Assembly (NCBI GenBank): GCA_046048055.1
Contig: JBJOGW010000028.1
Location: forward strand, 1-64,000
Length of the DNA stretch: 64,000 nt
Origin: SYAC01 sp046048055
Lineage (GTDB): Bacteria; Planctomycetota; Phycisphaerae; Phycisphaerales; SM1A02
Direction: 5' to 3'
Part shown: positions 43,111 to 53,020 of the stretch, one piece after another
How the letters are laid out: each line of letters begins with the position of its first letter
Numbering within the stretch: position 1 is the stretch's first letter
Notes under the pieces: model-generated
What the model was told of the DNA's origin: nothing
Databases searched by the model: none
The model's input: the letters and a program-made list of their open reading frames with translations, nothing else
Made by a program: the position numbers and the translations under genes

Positions 43111-44211
43111 CTAGAGCGACGGCACGAACGACTCGTTGCCCTTCAGGCTCAGGCAGAAGCCCGCGAAGATCTCGCCGATCTGCTCCAGGTCCTTCAGGGC
43201 CGTCATCTCCACCGTGGTGTGCATGTATCGGATCGGCAGGCTCACCAGCCCGCTGGGAATGCCTCCGCGCTTCAGGAAGATGGCATCGGTGTCGGTTCCG
43301 CTGCGGCCTGGCGCGGCCACCCGCTGCACGGGAATCTCTCGCTCGCGGGCCACGTCGAACAGCCGCTGCACCACCTCGGGCTGCATGGCCCCGCCCACGC
43401 TGATCTTGGGACCCCCACCCAGCTTGAAGTGTCCGTGCTGGGCATGGTTGATGCCGGGGCTGTCGGTGGCATGGCCCACGTCGGTCACCAGGGCCACGTC
43501 GGGATGCAGGGCCTCGGCCACCATGGCCGCGCCGTGCAGGCCCACTTCCTCCTGCACCGTGCTCACGGCCACCACGCGCACCTTCAGGTCCTGACGACGC
43601 TCCGCCGCCAGCCGCAGGCCCTCGGCCGCGGCGAAGGTGCCGATGCGGTTGTCCAGTCCACGCGCCACGATCAGGCCCTCGCCCATGAGCATGCTGCCGT
43701 CCAGGAACACGCCTGCATCCCCGATGTTCAGCGTGGCCTGTGCCGCGGCCTGGTCCTTGGCACCGATGTCCACGTAGAGCTCGTGCAGCTTGCGCACCTT
43801 GCCCTCGTTGGTCTTGTCCTGCAGGTGGATGGCGGTGGCACCGATCAGTCCCAGCACGGGATTGCGGGCGCCGGGCACGCTGCTGGTGAACTGCACGCGC
43901 TTGCCGACGATGCTGCCCGCGTCGATGCCGCCGATCGAGCGGCAGTACACGTAGCCGTTCGAATCGAAGTGATTCACCATCAGGCCGATCTCGTCGGCAT
44001 GTCCGCAGAGCGCCACGGTGAACGGCTTCTGGCCCGGCTTGCCGCCCGCCGGCTCCACGCTGGCGAAGCAGTTGCCGTAGGCGTCGTTCCAGACCTTGTC
44101 GGCGAACGGTCGCACGTAACTCAGCCAGACCTGCTGGCCTGGCCGCTCAAATCCGCTCGGGCTTGGAGTGTCCAGAAGCGTCCGCAGGAAGGTCAGCGAG
44201 TCGGGGCGCAT
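43111..44211 (-). CDS. M42-family metallopeptidase
   Basis: A 366-residue two-metal aminopeptidase. The ligands are visible: His in CGHADEIG (about 70), bridging Asp in ARGLDNRIG (about 185), the Glu pair in VQEEVG (about 217), Asp in TDVGHATDSP (about 240) and His in RYMHTTVEM (about 330). M42 enzymes (FrvX, TET-like) form tetrahedral dodecamers that cut short peptides in the cytoplasm. It could cooperate with the tricorn protease encoded at 44738, which makes such peptides; that link is inferred. The start is the ATG at 44211. Confidence 0.93.
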   Translation of the reverse strand: MRPDSLTFLRTLLDTPSPSGFERPGQQVWLSYVRPFADKVWNDAYGNCFASVEPAGGKPGQKPFTVALCGHADEIGLMVNHFDSNGYVYCRSIGGIDAGSIVGKRVQFTSSVPGARNPVLGLIGATAIHLQDKTNEGKVRKLHELYVDIGAKDQAAAQATLNIGDAGVFLDGSMLMGEGLIVARGLDNRIGTFAAAEGLRLAAERRQDLKVRVVAVSTVQEEVGLHGAAMVAEALHPDVALVTDVGHATDSPGINHAQHGHFKLGGGPKISVGGAMQPEVVQRLFDVAREREIPVQRVAAPGRSGTDTDAIFLKRGGIPSGLVSLPIRYMHTTVEMTALKDLEQIGEIFAGFCLSLKGNESFVPSL

Positions 44212-44287
44212 GGGGAACGGAATGTATCCGCTGCTGCCGTCGCGATCCGACTCGCCGACCTGAATCCAGGGTCCTCGCGAAGGCGGA

Positions 44288-44566
44288 TCAGCCCGCCTGT
44301 CGCTCGGTCAGGCGGGCGAACGCCGCCTCGAAGTCCGAAAGGCTCTTGGCCACCGCCCGCGGCTTGCCCGGGCTCGAAGCCGCCGCGGCCTTGGGAAACG
44401 GGAGGGCCGCGGGCACCGGCGCCGGCTCCACCATGACCCGGCCCAGCCGCCGGTCGCGCGTGTTGTCCACGGTTGAATCCATGCGACGGAGAAGACCACG
44501 CAGGTGCTCGAACCGCGTGGCTGGCGTCCTTCCCTCTCCCTTCGCGATCACTTCATTCGAATCCAT
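44288..44566 (-). CDS. Small hypothetical protein
   Basis: A 92-residue protein I do not recognise. It has no signal peptide or membrane segment. The middle (about 45-70) is Ala/Pro-rich; the ends are charged, with a C-terminal helix (SLSDFEAAFARLTE). The ATG at 44566 has a strong AGGGAGG ribosome binding site, the main evidence that the gene is real. It lies 76 bp upstream of the M42 peptidase gene on the same strand and is divergent from the tricorn gene. Confidence 0.55.
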   Translation of the reverse strand: MDSNEVIAKGEGRTPATRFEHLRGLLRRMDSTVDNTRDRRLGRVMVEPAPVPAALPFPKAAAASSPGKPRAVAKSLSDFEAAFARLTERQAG

Positions 44567-44737
44567 GCCTCTGCCTCCCTTCGGGCCGTCGCGGGCCCCT
44601 TCGTGTTGATGGATGGAACATGGGATCTGGCTCCAGAAACGGCAAGAATCTCGGTCCTGGATCGACGGTCCAGGCCGACCTCCTCTACGGGTCCACGTAC
44701 CCTTTCGTGAAACGAGACTTGCCAAGGAGATTTCCGC

Positions 44738-47700
44738 ATGCCAACGGCCGCACTGTCGCTGTTCCTCGCCCTGGCCGCCGACCCGTCGCAGGTCCGGCTT
44801 CCCCGCTATCCCGCCGCCAGCCCCGACGGCTCGAGCGTGGTCTTCAGCTGGCACGGCGACCTGTGGCGGGTGCCCGCGGCAGGCGGCGAGGCCGTGCGGC
44901 TGACCACCAACCCGGCCGACGAGTCCCGCAGCGGCTTCACGCCTGACGGCACGGCGCTGGTGTTCGAGAGCGGTCGCGAAGGATCCCGCAATCTCTGGGT
45001 CATGCCCGCCGCCGGTGGCGAGCCGCGTCAGCTCACGTTTGGCGACGCGTCCGTCTCGCTGGGCGGCGTGCAGGTGGCCGCGGACGGGGCCATCTGGGTG
45101 ACCGCGGACTCCATGCGCGAAGGCGATCTGTACCGCGCGCCTCGGCCCTACCGCGTGCCGCTGTCCGGCGGCGTGCTGGAGCGCGTGCATGACGCCTTTG
45201 GAAGCCAGCCGGTGGCATCCAGGGATGGCCGCGTGCTGTTCGATCGCGGAGGCAGCTCATGGCTGCGTCGCGGCTATCGGGGTCCCGACGCCCGAGACGT
45301 CTGGCTGTTCACGCCGGGCGCGCCCGTGGAGCAGGCCTTTCAAAGGCTCACCAGCTGGGCCGGCAACGATGGTCAGCCCCAGTGGATCGGCACGGACGCG
45401 TTCCTGTACCTGTCCGACCGGGATGGTCCCGTGAGTCTCTATCGACGGCCGGTGGATGCGGAACCTCAGTCCGCGGGCACACGGCTGACCGAATTGCCCG
45501 ACGACATCACCGGCTACTCGGTCAGTGCCGATGGCTCCACGGTGTTCCTGACCTGCTGGGACACGCTGTACCGGCTGGACCTGCGCCGTCCGGGCGCGGT
45601 GCCGCAACCGCTGTCCGTGACCGCCGCCGGCGACGGCCCGGACCCCGTGGAGACCAGGACGGTGAGCGCCGAGGTCACCGAGGCTCAACTGAGCCCTGAC
45701 GGCAAGACCATGGCGTTCGTGGCCTGGGGCGACGTCTTCGTGCGCGCCATGGATGACAAGTCACCCAGCGTGCGCGTGACCCATCCGCCGTTCACCGAGC
45801 GCGAGATCGCCTGGAGCGCCGATGGCACGCGCCTCTACTTCGTGAGTGACGCGCAGGGTCAGGACGACATCATGGAGGCTGTGGTGGCACGCACGCGGAG
45901 CGAGATCCGCAAGGAGGCGAAGGCTTCCTTGCAGCCCGCCGCGCCGGAACCCCTTGCGGAACCCGACACCGAAGCGGCCGATGCCGCCTCGGAGCCCGTG
46001 GAGACGGCCAAGCCCGCGGACGACACCACGAACACGGCATCCGCACCGGAACCCGCACCAGAGCCCGCATCCACCCAGGCCAAGCCCGATCCGCGGCTCG
46101 ATCCGTCGCGCTGGACCGAGGCCGTGACCTTCGAGATCCGTCCGGTGGTGCAGACGGCCGCGTCCGAGCGCCAGCCTGACGAGAGCCCGGATGGCAAGAC
46201 GCTGGCCTTTCGCCGGGTGGGCGCTCTGGTGTTGCTGGAACGCGCCACGGGGGCCGAGCGCGTGTTCCGAGATGGATGGGACCAGTCCATCGACTGGTCC
46301 TGGAGCCCGGACGCGCGCTGGCTCGCCTTCTCGCAGGACGATCGTGACTTCAACCGTGACATCTGGCTGGCGCCGGCCGACGGCTCGGCGCCACCCATGA
46401 ACCTGACCCGGCATCCGGACAACGACCGCTCGCCGCGTTTCAGCGCCGACGGCAAGCTGATGGCCTTTCTCTCGGATCGCGTGGAGAACGAGTCCGATGT
46501 GTGGGTGCTGGCGCTGGATCCCTCGGTGGAGGCGCTCACGCCCGCCGAGACCGAGGCCTACTTCAAGAACGCGGGCGAGGCCGCCAAGAAGCGCAAGCCG
46601 CTGCCGGGTCCCAACGCCAAGCCGGACAAGAAGAAGGAGAGCGAGAAGGGCGACGACGCCCCGGCGGAGAAGCCCGCAGCCGAGGCCGGACCCGACTATC
46701 GACTGGATGACGCCTATCTGCGTGTTCGTCGGTTGACACGGCTTGCAGGTTCCGAGGGCGGCCTGCAGATCACGCCCGCGGGCGATCGGGTCATCTTCAG
46801 CGGCAACGACGGAACGCCTGCCGTGCTCAGCGTGAAGTGGGACGGCAGCGACCAGAAGAAGGTGGCCTCGGGTGGCCGACCCTCGCAGATGTCGCTCACG
46901 GGTGACAAGGTGGTGGTGCTGAACGCTGGCCGGGTCAGCACGGCCCCGCCAGCCGGCGGCGAGACCAAGGCCGTGGAGTTCACCGCCATCACGCCCATCG
47001 ATCGCGTGGCATGGCGCGACCACCGGTTTATCGAGGCGGCCCGCACCTTCGGCGAGGTCTTCTATGACCCCACCATGAAGGGACTGGATTGGCCCGCGCT
47101 GGTGGAGCGATACCGCGCTCTTGCCAACGGCGGCCGCTCCGACAGCGAGTTCGAGTGGTGCATGGCGCGTCTCATGGGCGAGCTGAACGCCAGTCACACC
47201 GGTGTGCGCGTGCCGGACGGGAGCGACGCGGGGTCACGGCGCCCCGCCGGCCGGCTTGGTGCCCGCACCCGTACGGTGCAGGGCGGCTTCGAGGTGCTGG
47301 CCGTGCTGCCGCAGGGACCGGCGGAGCGCAGCCAGACGCCTCTGCGGGCGGGCGACGTGATCACGGCCATCGCGGGCGAGCCCGTGAAGGCTGGCGATGC
47401 GCTGGAGGAACGGCTGCGAGGCCGGGTGGATCAGGAGACGCTCATCACCGTTCGGCGCGTCCCTGCAGGTGCCACCGAGGCGGTGAGCGTGGACTGCCTG
47501 ATCACGCCCTGCAGCGGAGGTGCCGAGTCTGCCCTGCTCTACAAGGACGCGGTGGCCACGGCCGCTCGCCGGGTTCGCGAGTGGAGCGATGACCGACTGG
47601 GCTACATCCACATCCAGTCGATGAACCAGCCCAGCCTGGAGGACTTCGAGCGCGACCTGTGCGCCGCGGCCCAGGGCAAGGACGGGCTGATCGTGGACGT

Positions 47701-48193
47701 GCGCAACAACGGCGGCGGCAGCACGGCCGACCGCGTGCTGGCCAGCCTCATGGTGCAGCCGCACGCCTACACCGTGCCGCGCGGCGCCGATCCGGGATAC
47801 ACCGGCGGCTATCCGCAGGATCGCCTGTTCATCCAGCGTTGGACACTGCCCACCAACATGCTCTGCAACGAGAAGAGCTTCTCCAACGCTGAGATCGTGA
47901 GCCATGCCTTCCGCAACCTGCGGCGCGGAACCCTGGTGGGCGAGCAGACCAACGGCGGCGTGATCAGCACCGGCGGCGCACGGCTGGTGGACGGCACCAC
48001 CGTGCGCCTTCCCTTTCGGGGCTGGTACACCCCCGATGGCGTGGACATGGAGAACAACGGCGCCATGCCCGATCTGCGCGTGCCGGCGGATCCGGTGGCC
48101 GAGTCGCTCGACCAGGACGCGCAACTTCGTGCCGCGGTGGACGACCTGATGCAACGCCTTCCGAAGGCGGATCAGTCCGGCAAGGCGGGATAG
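44738..48193 (+). CDS. Tricorn protease homologue
   Basis: An 1151-residue tricorn-type peptidase. Order: beta-propeller repeats (about 15-370, with SPDG-type blades), an acidic Ala/Glu/Pro linker (about 400-450), a second propeller (about 450-770, itself carrying a charged Lys/Glu insert near 620-660), a C1 domain with the catalytic NASHTG pair near 815, a PDZ domain (about 845-920), and a C2 domain with RNNGGGS, the nucleophile region NEKSFSNAE and the late Glu in VDMENNG. The two linkers make it longer than Thermoplasma tricorn (1071). The ATG at 44738 has AAGGAG upstream. A short hydrophobic N-terminus could be a signal peptide, but this is unsure. Confidence 0.9.
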   Translation: MPTAALSLFLALAADPSQVRLPRYPAASPDGSSVVFSWHGDLWRVPAAGGEAVRLTTNPADESRSGFTPDGTALVFESGREGSRNLWVMPAAGGEPRQLTFGDASVSLGGVQVAADGAIWVTADSMREGDLYRAPRPYRVPLSGGVLERVHDAFGSQPVASRDGRVLFDRGGSSWLRRGYRGPDARDVWLFTPGAPVEQAFQRLTSWAGNDGQPQWIGTDAFLYLSDRDGPVSLYRRPVDAEPQSAGTRLTELPDDITGYSVSADGSTVFLTCWDTLYRLDLRRPGAVPQPLSVTAAGDGPDPVETRTVSAEVTEAQLSPDGKTMAFVAWGDVFVRAMDDKSPSVRVTHPPFTEREIAWSADGTRLYFVSDAQGQDDIMEAVVARTRSEIRKEAKASLQPAAPEPLAEPDTEAADAASEPVETAKPADDTTNTASAPEPAPEPASTQAKPDPRLDPSRWTEAVTFEIRPVVQTAASERQPDESPDGKTLAFRRVGALVLLERATGAERVFRDGWDQSIDWSWSPDARWLAFSQDDRDFNRDIWLAPADGSAPPMNLTRHPDNDRSPRFSADGKLMAFLSDRVENESDVWVLALDPSVEALTPAETEAYFKNAGEAAKKRKPLPGPNAKPDKKKESEKGDDAPAEKPAAEAGPDYRLDDAYLRVRRLTRLAGSEGGLQITPAGDRVIFSGNDGTPAVLSVKWDGSDQKKVASGGRPSQMSLTGDKVVVLNAGRVSTAPPAGGETKAVEFTAITPIDRVAWRDHRFIEAARTFGEVFYDPTMKGLDWPALVERYRALANGGRSDSEFEWCMARLMGELNASHTGVRVPDGSDAGSRRPAGRLGARTRTVQGGFEVLAVLPQGPAERSQTPLRAGDVITAIAGEPVKAGDALEERLRGRVDQETLITVRRVPAGATEAVSVDCLITPCSGGAESALLYKDAVATAARRVREWSDDRLGYIHIQSMNQPSLEDFERDLCAAAQGKDGLIVDVRNNGGGSTADRVLASLMVQPHAYTVPRGADPGYTGGYPQDRLFIQRWTLPTNMLCNEKSFSNAEIVSHAFRNLRRGTLVGEQTNGGVISTGGARLVDGTTVRLPFRGWYTPDGVDMENNGAMPDLRVPADPVAESLDQDAQLRAAVDDLMQRLPKADQSGKAG

Positions 48194-48786
48194 GCGGCCC
48201 GGTAGTCGGCCAGCGCGGCATCCACCACCGTGCGGGCCCGCTCCACGCCATAGATCTGCCGCACCTGCACCGTGGGCTGCTCGCCCGGGCGCATCTTGTA
48301 CGTCAGGAAGTAGTGCTGCAGCCGCTCCACCAGCCGTGACGGCAGCGCGTCCAGATTGCGGGCCTCGCTCCAGATCGCGTCATCCTTGAGCACCGCCACG
48401 ATCTTGTCGTCGGCCTGCCCGCCATCCTCCATCAGCAGCCCGCCCAGCACGCGCACCTCCAGGATCACCTCGGCCCGGTTGATGGGACGCTCACTGAGCA
48501 CGCACACATCCAGCGGATCGCCGTCCCCGTGCCGAAGCCCCGCCACCGCGGCCACGCGATCGCCGCAGAGGGTGCGCGGAATGAAGCCATAGAGCGTGGG
48601 AGGCGTGCTGCTGGTGCGCTGCGGTCGGTCCACCCGAAGGAACCCGCTTCGCTTGTCGGTCTCGTACTTCACCAGGTCGAACGGCGTGATCTCGATGAAC
48701 GCGTTGACAAGGTCAGGTGGCGCCGATCCCGCCTCAAGCCCGTGCCACGGGTGGGGACGGAAGCGATGGAACGCCGGCTGGCTCAA
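48172..48786 (-). CDS. ppa: Inorganic pyrophosphatase
   Basis: A family I soluble pyrophosphatase that removes the pyrophosphate produced in biosynthesis. The 204-residue protein has HPWHGLEAG at the N-terminus, VNAFIEITPFDLVKYE, YGFIPRTLCGD, the metal-binding core GDGDPLDVCVL, and DDKIVAVLKDD. The TTG start at 48786 overlaps the stop of the SWIM gene (TTGA), which matches the expected family start despite a longer open frame. The 3' end overlaps the tricorn gene by 22 bp. Confidence 0.92.
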   Translation of the reverse strand: MSQPAFHRFRPHPWHGLEAGSAPPDLVNAFIEITPFDLVKYETDKRSGFLRVDRPQRTSSTPPTLYGFIPRTLCGDRVAAVAGLRHGDGDPLDVCVLSERPINRAEVILEVRVLGGLLMEDGGQADDKIVAVLKDDAIWSEARNLDALPSRLVERLQHYFLTYKMRPGEQPTVQVRQIYGVERARTVVDAALADYRAAYPALPD

Positions 48787-49676
48787 GCCTGCCCTTCCTC
48801 GATGCGGCGCCGCAGTTCGAGCGCGTCGGCGCGCAGGCTGTCCTGGATGCTCGCCAGCAATCCCACCATCGGAAACCGCCCTCCCAGCGGGCTGGCGCCC
48901 AGCCGCCGAAGCAGCGCATGCGGCACGTGGGCCTGGGCGGGCAGTTGCTCGAAGTCCGCCAGCTTGCGCCCGGGCCGCCAGAAGTCGTCCAGGCACGCCT
49001 CAAGCGGCGGCAGTTGGGCCTTCTGCGACGGCAGCTGCGGGCTCTGGTGGCTCTGGGTCACCCCCGTGGTGTGCACGGTGCGGGCCTCCTGCAGGCGCTC
49101 CAGCAGGGTGGGTCCGTCGAGCCCTCGCAGGCTGAACAGCGCCAGCGGATCCACCTCCAGGCGCTCCGCCAGCAGGTAGGTCACGGCCACCACGTGCTTG
49201 CACGGCAGCTTCTCGCCACAGTTGCACTCCACCGCCAGTTCATTGGCCTCCCGCGGCAGCAGCGCGCAGCCACAGGCACTGAACGGCGCCTCGATGCTCT
49301 CGGGCATCTCGCCCACCAGCAGCTTGGCGGCGAAGACCGCCTCCCTGGCCATGGCGCGCACGACCTCGATCCACTGCTCGCGACTCAGGTGCGGCAGTGA
49401 CAGGCGCACCGCGTACGGCCGCGCCGCACGACCCTGGACCAGGGCCTCCACCACGTGCGCGTCCAGGCTGAAGCTGGCTGCCTGCCCACTGAGCGCGTAC
49501 TCCATGCCAAGCACGCGCGCGCCGAGCGTGCTGCGACTCTCCACGGCGTCGACCAGAGCCTTGGCGAACCATGGAAGGCCCTGCAACCCCTCCTTGCGAC
49601 GGAACTTGATGCCATGCCGCACCCGGCGCGGGGCGTCGGGCTTGCGGGGCTGGCCCTGGGCGGGGTGGGCGCTCAT
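48783..49676 (-). CDS. SWIM zinc-finger protein
   Basis: A 297-residue protein with a SWIM-type motif near residues 150-167: ECNCGEKLPCKHVVAV (CxC...CxH). SWIM domains bind nucleic acid or protein, and such genes are regularly next to SNF2 helicases in bacteria. The N-terminal RKEGLQGLPWFAKALVDAVES and the C-terminal helical region match this companion family. The ATG at 49676 overlaps the helicase stop (ATGA); its own stop overlaps the ppa start. Function with the helicase in DNA or transcription complex remodelling is inferred. Confidence 0.85.
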   Translation of the reverse strand: MSAHPAQGQPRKPDAPRRVRHGIKFRRKEGLQGLPWFAKALVDAVESRSTLGARVLGMEYALSGQAASFSLDAHVVEALVQGRAARPYAVRLSLPHLSREQWIEVVRAMAREAVFAAKLLVGEMPESIEAPFSACGCALLPREANELAVECNCGEKLPCKHVVAVTYLLAERLEVDPLALFSLRGLDGPTLLERLQEARTVHTTGVTQSHQSPQLPSQKAQLPPLEACLDDFWRPGRKLADFEQLPAQAHVPHALLRRLGASPLGGRFPMVGLLASIQDSLRADALELRRRIEEGQA

Positions 49677-52600
49677 GCTTCCTCCAGGACCGAGGTGCGA
49701 AGGCTGAGGATGTCGCGCAACTGGCCCGTGCTCAGTTCGGTCAGCCACTGCTCGCCGGCACCGATGATCTGCGTGGCCAGCTCGGTCTTCTGCTCGATCA
49801 TCTGGTCGATGCGCTCCTCGAGCGTGCCGGCGCTGATCATCTTGTGCACGTTCACGGTGCGCAGCTGGCCAATGCGGAAGGCGCGGTCGGTGGCCTGGTT
49901 CTCCACCGCCGGGTTCCACCAGCGGTCGTAGTGGAAGACATGGTTCGCCGCGGTCAGGTTCAGGCCCACGCCGCCCGCCTTCAGGCTGAGCACGAAGATG
50001 GGGGCCGTGCCCTCGGGATCCTGAAAGCGCGCCACCAGCTGGTCGCGCTTGGCCTGCGGTGTACCGCCGTGCAGGAACAGCGCCTCCACGTCCAGTTCGC
50101 GACGGATCATCGCCACCAGCAGATGGCCCATCTGGCGGTACTGGGTGAAGATGAGCGTGCGGTCGCCCGCCGCGATCACCTCCTCCAGCATCTGCATCAG
50201 GCGGATGCTCTTGCCGCTGCGCGCCGAGAGCGGCCGTCCGTCACCGGGCAGCTCGATCGGGGCGTCGGTGCCCTCCGCGGACTCCTCGGTCGGCTCGACA
50301 CCGCCCGCGGCCACCACCGGATCCGGCGAGGCCACCTCGCGCAGGTAGTGAGCCGGGTGATTGCAGATCTGCTTCAGCTTGACCAGGGCGCTCAGCACGA
50401 GCCCGCGCCGACGCAGTCCCTCGGCCCGGTCCACCTTGGCCAGCATCTCCTCCACCACCCGGTCGTACAGGGCCGCCTGCTCGCCGGTCAGCGGCACGTG
50501 CTGGCGTGTCTCAACCAGGGACGGCAGGTCGCTGATCACGTTGGAGTCGGTCTTGAGCCGCCGCAGGATGAACGGACGCACCAGATTGCGGAGCCGCTCC
50601 GCGCGGTCACGGTCGCGATGCCGCTCGATCGGAACCGCGAAGCGACGACGGAACTCCGCCATGGGCCCCAGGTAGCCGGGCGTGCAGAACTCCATGATCG
50701 ACCACAGCTCGGTCAGACGGTTCTCCACCGGTGTGCCCGTGAGGGCGATGCGGTTGCCCGCCTTCAGCGCGCGGATCGCCGCGGTCTGCTTGGTGGGAGG
50801 GTTCTTGATGTGCTGCGCCTCGTCCAGGGCCACGCGCCGCCACGACACCTTCTCCAGGCTCTCCTTGTCGCGAGCCACCAGCGCGTAGGTGGTGATCACC
50901 ACGTCGCTGCGCTCCACGGTGGCCGTGAGCCGCTCCCCCTGCGGTCGCTCCAGGCCGTGATGGATGTGCACGGTCAGCTCGGGCGCGAACCGCGTGAGCT
51001 CGCGATGCCAGTTGCCCAGCACGCTCATGGGGCACACCAGCAGCGTGGGTCCCACGCGTTCACCCTCGGCAAGTCGCTCACGCTCATGCTGCAGCAGCGC
51101 GATCAACTGAATGGTCTTGCCCAGGCCCATGTCGTCGGCCAGGCACGCGCCCAGGCCGTAGCGATCCAGGAACGCCAGCCAGCTCAGGCCGGCCAGCTGG
51201 TACGGCCGCAACGAACCCTGGAACAGCGCCGGCTGCTCCAGCATCTGCAGGCGCTCCGAGGCATGCGTGGGACCGAACACCTCGGCCACCCAGCCCTTGG
51301 CGTCCATGCCCAGGATGGGCAGGCCCTTGGCGTCCTCGACCGCGCCATGTGCCAGCCGCAGCGCCTCCAGCAGGCTCATCCGACCGCCGGGATGCTGCTT
51401 CAGGAACTTCAGGCCCTGCTCCAGATCCTCGCGGCGCACCTCGACCCAGCGGCCGTTCAACCGCACCAGCGGGCTGCCCTTCTTCGCCAGGGCCTCGAAG
51501 GCCTCGATGGAGAGCGGCTGGTCACCCAGCGCGATCTGCCACGCGTAGTTCACCACGCTGTGCAGCCCCATGCCGCCGGGCCCCGCACCCCCGCCACCGG
51601 GGCCCTCCATGTCCATCGGCTCACCCTCGATGAACAGGCGGGCGCCCACGCGCGTGCTGGCCTGGGTCCACCAGTCCGGCACCAGCGACTGCACGCCGCT
51701 CTCCTGGAGAATGGGCCGGATCTCCCGCAGGAAGGCGTAGGCCTCGGCCGTGTCCAGATCCAGGCCGGTGGGTGCCGTCTCCTCCAGTGCGTCCTCGAGC
51801 TTGGGCCAGATGCGCGCCGCGCGGGCCAGCTCGCCCAGCAGCAGCTCCGCCGTCTTCTCCGCACCGCCACGCGCGCCACCCTTGCCCGAGGCCTGCTTCC
51901 AGACCGTTTCCGCGTCGATCACGGTCGGCGGATCGTCCGTGGTGACCAGGTGAAAGGCCAGGCGCCACGCATGACGGTCCTCCCCGCCTTCCTGCCCGCC
52001 AAAGAGGGCCGGCGGCGGCTCGACCAGTTCCAGCATGAGCCGCATCGGACGGCCCTCGCCGATGTCCTCGAGCAGGCCCAGCCACTGTCGCGCGCCGCGC
52101 ACCAGGCTCACGTCGCCGGCGTTGGCCTGCGGCACCTCGGTGACACGGTCCAGCAGGCCGTGCAACCACGCCACATGCAGGTCGGCGGTGGCGTCGCGAT
52201 CCTCGATGGCGTCGCGGTAGTTCTCCTTGACCAGCACGCCGCGCACGAAGCCGTCCACGCACGAGCCCAGGAAGTCCTCCAGCACCGCCCAGCCGTCGGC
52301 CTCATGCGAATCGGCCACAGCGCGGCAGAGCGGCGGCATGGCGGCCAGCAGCGTGGCAGCCTTCTCGGCGGTGCCCGCGTCGGCCAGCCATGGGCGCCAG
52401 CGGGCCTCCATGCGACCGCTGCGATCCTGCTGCACGGTCGGCACCACGCGCTGGTCTTCCAGCAGTTCCAGCGCCAGACGGGCCGCAGAGCACCAGTAGC
52501 GAAGCTCGTGACCCCCGCGATGATCCTGCTCGCCCCAGCGCGTCTCGAACGCCAGCAGCATGGGCAGCACCAGGGTGGCGGGCAGCGCCAGCGTCGGAAT

Positions 52601-52912
52601 CTCGCACGCCTCCAGACGAAGGTCGCGCTCGGCATCCAGGTTCAGCCCCAGGTCGGCCACAAGCCGGTCGCTGGGCGAGGGTCGATCGCTCTCGAATGGC
52701 AGCACCAGTGGAAGGCAAGACGGGCTGGCCTGATCCAGCGCCAGCCCCAGCTCCGCGGCCGCAGCGCGGATGCCCTCCTCACTTGCCGCAAAGGCGTGTG
52801 GGACCAGAGCGTCGCCTTCGACGAGGGCCTTGGCGCCGGCCGCGTACGCCTCCGCCGATTCCGCCCAGAGATGAAGGTGCTGCTGGTGCCAGTTGGCGTG
52901 AAGGACGAACAT
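49673..52912 (-). CDS. SNF2-family DEAD/DEAH-box helicase
   Basis: A protein of about 1079 residues of the bacterial SNF2 type. The N-terminal 600 residues include the family-specific opening FVLHANWHQQHLHLW and a DUF3670-like region. The ATPase core (about 615-1060) has DDMGLGKT (motif I), DEAQ (motif II), ALTGTPVENR (III), then IFTQY and SLKAGGVGLNLTAANHVFHYDRWWNPAVENQATDRAFRIGQ (V/VI). It probably remodels protein-DNA complexes and is coupled to the SWIM gene by an ATGA overlap. The ATG at 52912 is chosen by homology to the family start; 52948 falls inside the tRNA. Confidence 0.93.
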   Translation of the reverse strand: MFVLHANWHQQHLHLWAESAEAYAAGAKALVEGDALVPHAFAASEEGIRAAAAELGLALDQASPSCLPLVLPFESDRPSPSDRLVADLGLNLDAERDLRLEACEIPTLALPATLVLPMLLAFETRWGEQDHRGGHELRYWCSAARLALELLEDQRVVPTVQQDRSGRMEARWRPWLADAGTAEKAATLLAAMPPLCRAVADSHEADGWAVLEDFLGSCVDGFVRGVLVKENYRDAIEDRDATADLHVAWLHGLLDRVTEVPQANAGDVSLVRGARQWLGLLEDIGEGRPMRLMLELVEPPPALFGGQEGGEDRHAWRLAFHLVTTDDPPTVIDAETVWKQASGKGGARGGAEKTAELLLGELARAARIWPKLEDALEETAPTGLDLDTAEAYAFLREIRPILQESGVQSLVPDWWTQASTRVGARLFIEGEPMDMEGPGGGGAGPGGMGLHSVVNYAWQIALGDQPLSIEAFEALAKKGSPLVRLNGRWVEVRREDLEQGLKFLKQHPGGRMSLLEALRLAHGAVEDAKGLPILGMDAKGWVAEVFGPTHASERLQMLEQPALFQGSLRPYQLAGLSWLAFLDRYGLGACLADDMGLGKTIQLIALLQHERERLAEGERVGPTLLVCPMSVLGNWHRELTRFAPELTVHIHHGLERPQGERLTATVERSDVVITTYALVARDKESLEKVSWRRVALDEAQHIKNPPTKQTAAIRALKAGNRIALTGTPVENRLTELWSIMEFCTPGYLGPMAEFRRRFAVPIERHRDRDRAERLRNLVRPFILRRLKTDSNVISDLPSLVETRQHVPLTGEQAALYDRVVEEMLAKVDRAEGLRRRGLVLSALVKLKQICNHPAHYLREVASPDPVVAAGGVEPTEESAEGTDAPIELPGDGRPLSARSGKSIRLMQMLEEVIAAGDRTLIFTQYRQMGHLLVAMIRRELDVEALFLHGGTPQAKRDQLVARFQDPEGTAPIFVLSLKAGGVGLNLTAANHVFHYDRWWNPAVENQATDRAFRIGQLRTVNVHKMISAGTLEERIDQMIEQKTELATQIIGAGEQWLTELSTGQLRDILSLRTSVLEEA

Positions 52913-52947
52913 GCTTGGAGCGGCGAGTCGGTGTGGAGAAGGGCTCA

Positions 52948-53020
52948 TGATTGCGCTGGGGCTCGAACCCAGGACCTGCCGGTTAAAAGCCGGCTGCTCT
53001 ACCAACTGAGCTACGCAATC
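52948..53020 (-). tRNA. tRNA-Lys (anticodon TTT)
   Basis: A 73-base cloverleaf on the minus strand. The acceptor pairs GATTGCG (53020-53014) with CGCAATC (52955-52949). The anticodon stem GCCGG/CCGGC encloses CTTTTAA with anticodon TTT. The T arm is CTGGG-TTCGAGC-CCCAG. The discriminator is A. CCA is not encoded. It lies 36 bp upstream of the SNF2 helicase start and may share its promoter. Confidence 0.97.
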
